Source: Limonium bicolor (Eukaryota; Streptophyta; Magnoliopsida; Caryophyllales; Plumbaginaceae). Taken from it: a stretch of 64,000 bases of DNA. Positions 62,140 through 64,000 of the stretch are shown here, in pieces. Below the pieces are notes generated by a model that worked only from the letters and a program-made list of their open reading frames with translations, was not told the DNA's origin and did not search any database. Both the position numbers and the translations under genes were made by a program. The stretch's first letter is position 1, and each line of letters begins with the position of its first letter. Location: positions 251,495,810 to 251,559,809 of the forward strand of contig CM041782.1 of NCBI GenBank assembly GCA_023374045.1, written 5' to 3'.

Positions 62140-64000
62140 TGAAATACCCCTAACATTATAATAGTTTGATTAAGGGAGATAATCCCGTAATCAATAAATT
62201 AAGGCACTTAAAAATAATTAGGGAGACATATAACTCCTAAAAGATTTAAGCAACATATAATAAGTTTCTAAATTAAAAAGAAAACAATAGTCCGTGACCC
62301 TGGACACGTTAAAAATTTAGGATTTTTTTAATGCGGTTTAAGGGGAAATTGGAAGATGATCGAAAATGGACATATGAACTCATAGATAGTAAAAAAAACA
62401 TTATTACATGTTCTAAATTTAATATGAGAGGTAATACATTATTACATGTGTTAAATAACACTAGCATACCTTAATAATTGTGTAAATATTTTATATGCCC
62501 AAAAACAATCATAAGCACAATATATACTCATATACACATCTATGTCAAAAAAAATTAATAATGATGATAATAATAATAATAATAAGTCACCACCTAGTAC
62601 ATGACTATAGTTACACATGTACAAGTTATGTAATAATACTAGCTAATGAAAACATTTTGAATTCCCTCCAAAAAAAAATTATGCTAATCGATTATCTGCA
62701 CAGGCAAAAGAAGATAAATGACATCAGTACACAAAATAAATAACAAATTAACAAGTACATATGCAAAGTACATATAACCCCACCTATCTTACCTCCCTAT
62801 CTGTCCGACTGCTCAATGTCAATAGCTCCCATCACTTCTTTTTCTTCTTCCTGCACACGACAGCTTTCCCAATCCCCTCTTCTCTTCTTCCTTTTCACGC
62901 ATCCCTAGCTCCTCTCTTCTGCCTGCTCTCGGACAAGCAATGGAGTAGACCACAACATAAAACAGACACTCCTCTATAGCAAATACTTCCCACCCTCCAT
63001 CCTTTTCTCGGCTGAATGAACAAGGAGCACCAACCACCCATTCCTTCCCTAATTTCAGAAGCTCCACACACACAGGAGCATGTGCTGTTGCAACTGAAAC
63101 GACCAGAACCTTGTAAAAATACTCTCTCTGCAGACCCAGGCAATAGATTTAGAGCGAGCAGTACACCGTGGACTGGTTGGCAGGCAGCTGTTGTGCGCAG
63201 CGAGGACGCCCAATAGTCAGACCGGAGAAGCCAACTCATCAAAAAAAAAAACTGAAACAACAAAAAAACATGTGAGTAAGCAAGCTTTTCTTCCTTCCTT
63301 CCACGGTTCCATCCATTTCCTTTCCTCCTGACTCATGCCAGTTTCTTTTTGTTCCTGTTATGCTAATACCACCTTGCCTCCCTGTCCCACACTGGAATGA
63401 CAAACCGAAGAACAACAAGTTGCAAACAGCAATAACTACAAGGGTGAGCTCTCTGTTTTTCCTTCCTTATTTTCATACTGTTTTTCTTAGCATGTTCCCA
63501 TCAGTTTCCTGCCATTCTTGAGGTACAACAACCACATATGAAAGCTCTATTTTAATACCCTTTTCCTGCCTGTATAAGGTCACGAACAGTGGCTCTTTCC
63601 AGCCCCTCCACTGAGCAAAAACGACACCACAAGACTTCACCATGGATGGACTGTAGCAGGAGGTAAAACTGAGACTTCTAGGCTGTTAAACATTGTTTTC
63701 CCCTTTAGTTTTCTTGCTCAAAACTGAGCTTATTCTCTCTGTGTCTAGCTGCCAAAAACCACCGTAAGAAGCCTTCAAAAAAAACCAATGTAAAAATCAA
63801 CATGGACATGGATATTGAAGCTGCCCTTCTCCTTCATGTTTCATACAAAAAAAAATACTGAAGTAGTCCCTTGTTTTTGGCTGACCGAGAGCACATCCAA
63901 ACCCCTGCAAAACAGCAAGGTAATCACCCCCTCCTTATGTTCAAAAACCTACCTTTAAACTCCTTAACTTACTACTTACAACTGGTCACTAACTAGCTGG
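62140..64000 (+). repeat. 3' LTR of third element (5' part only)
   Basis: It starts TGAAATACCCCTAAC. The window ends inside it. 63775 onward repeats 51885 onward. 62760-63650 is C-rich with pyrimidine runs like a leader; open frames there lack motifs. Confidence 0.88.

Larger units (their letters stand above)
51885..64000 (+). mobile_element. Third long-LTR element, 5' LTR rearranged, 3' end outside window
   Basis: The truncated 5' LTR is 51885-56251, the primer site 56256-56267, the interior 56268-62122, the polypurine tract 62123-62139 and the 3' LTR begins at 62140. The start of the surviving 5' LTR piece matches 63775 onward in the 3' LTR with one indel in about 225 bases. The first 1635 bases of the 5' LTR are therefore missing, and a complete LTR would be about 6.0 kb. 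The interior has no recognisable gag or pol. Confidence 0.88.

Overview
The window looks like heterochromatic, repeat-rich DNA of a flowering plant, probably a eudicot, although the species cannot be named from the sequence. I find one intact host gene. It encodes 60S ribosomal protein eL24 (RPL24) in five exons at 8394-10200 on the + strand, with a typical ribosomal-protein promoter of GGCCCA boxes and a telo-box. Almost everything else is transposable elements, many bounded precisely by target-site duplications (TSDs), plus tandem repeats. I saw no tRNA, rRNA or CRISPR array.

Layout, left to right. 1-1166 is the 5' part of a long LTR on the minus strand, abutting a decayed Ty3/gypsy integrase (1167-2010). 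A minisatellite, an LTR-like promoter, a GGAAACGT array, a telomere-motif hairpin satellite and a GAGGCAAC inverted-repeat cluster follow (2105-6915). A hAT-type MITE (7543-7995) sits upstream of RPL24, and a 9-bp-TSD foldback MITE (10729-11212) lies downstream. A damaged LINE on the minus strand occupies about 11363-16418. A 5.5-kb non-autonomous Athila-like LTR element (17125-22637, TSD GGTAT) encodes only one small zinc-knuckle-like ORF.

24036-42453 is a solo LTR (TSD GATGT) split by a younger, related 14.1-kb element (27693-41806, TSD CTCAA). That element has 4.2-kb LTRs and an internal region without usable coding capacity. Next come a second hAT-type MITE (42753-43336), a Ty1/copia element with about 99% identical LTRs but a broken polyprotein (43379-48556), and a near-perfect 536-bp palindromic element (48995-49530). 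From 49757 to the window end lies a third long-LTR element. The first 1.6 kb of its 5' LTR is missing and is replaced by a 2.1-kb inverted copy of that LTR's own 3' end. Its internal region shares short blocks with the 14-kb element, in a different order.

The best candidate for something undescribed is this group of long-LTR elements whose LTRs start TGAAATACCCC. They have a tRNA-iMet primer site, non-coding internal regions with rearranged shared blocks, a second internal copy of the polypurine tract, palindromic minisatellites in the LTR whose sequence turns over, and a stem-loop near the LTR end whose arms change in a compensatory way between families. They resemble LARD-type (large retrotransposon derivative) parasites of long-LTR Ty3 elements. 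The lineage assignment is inference.
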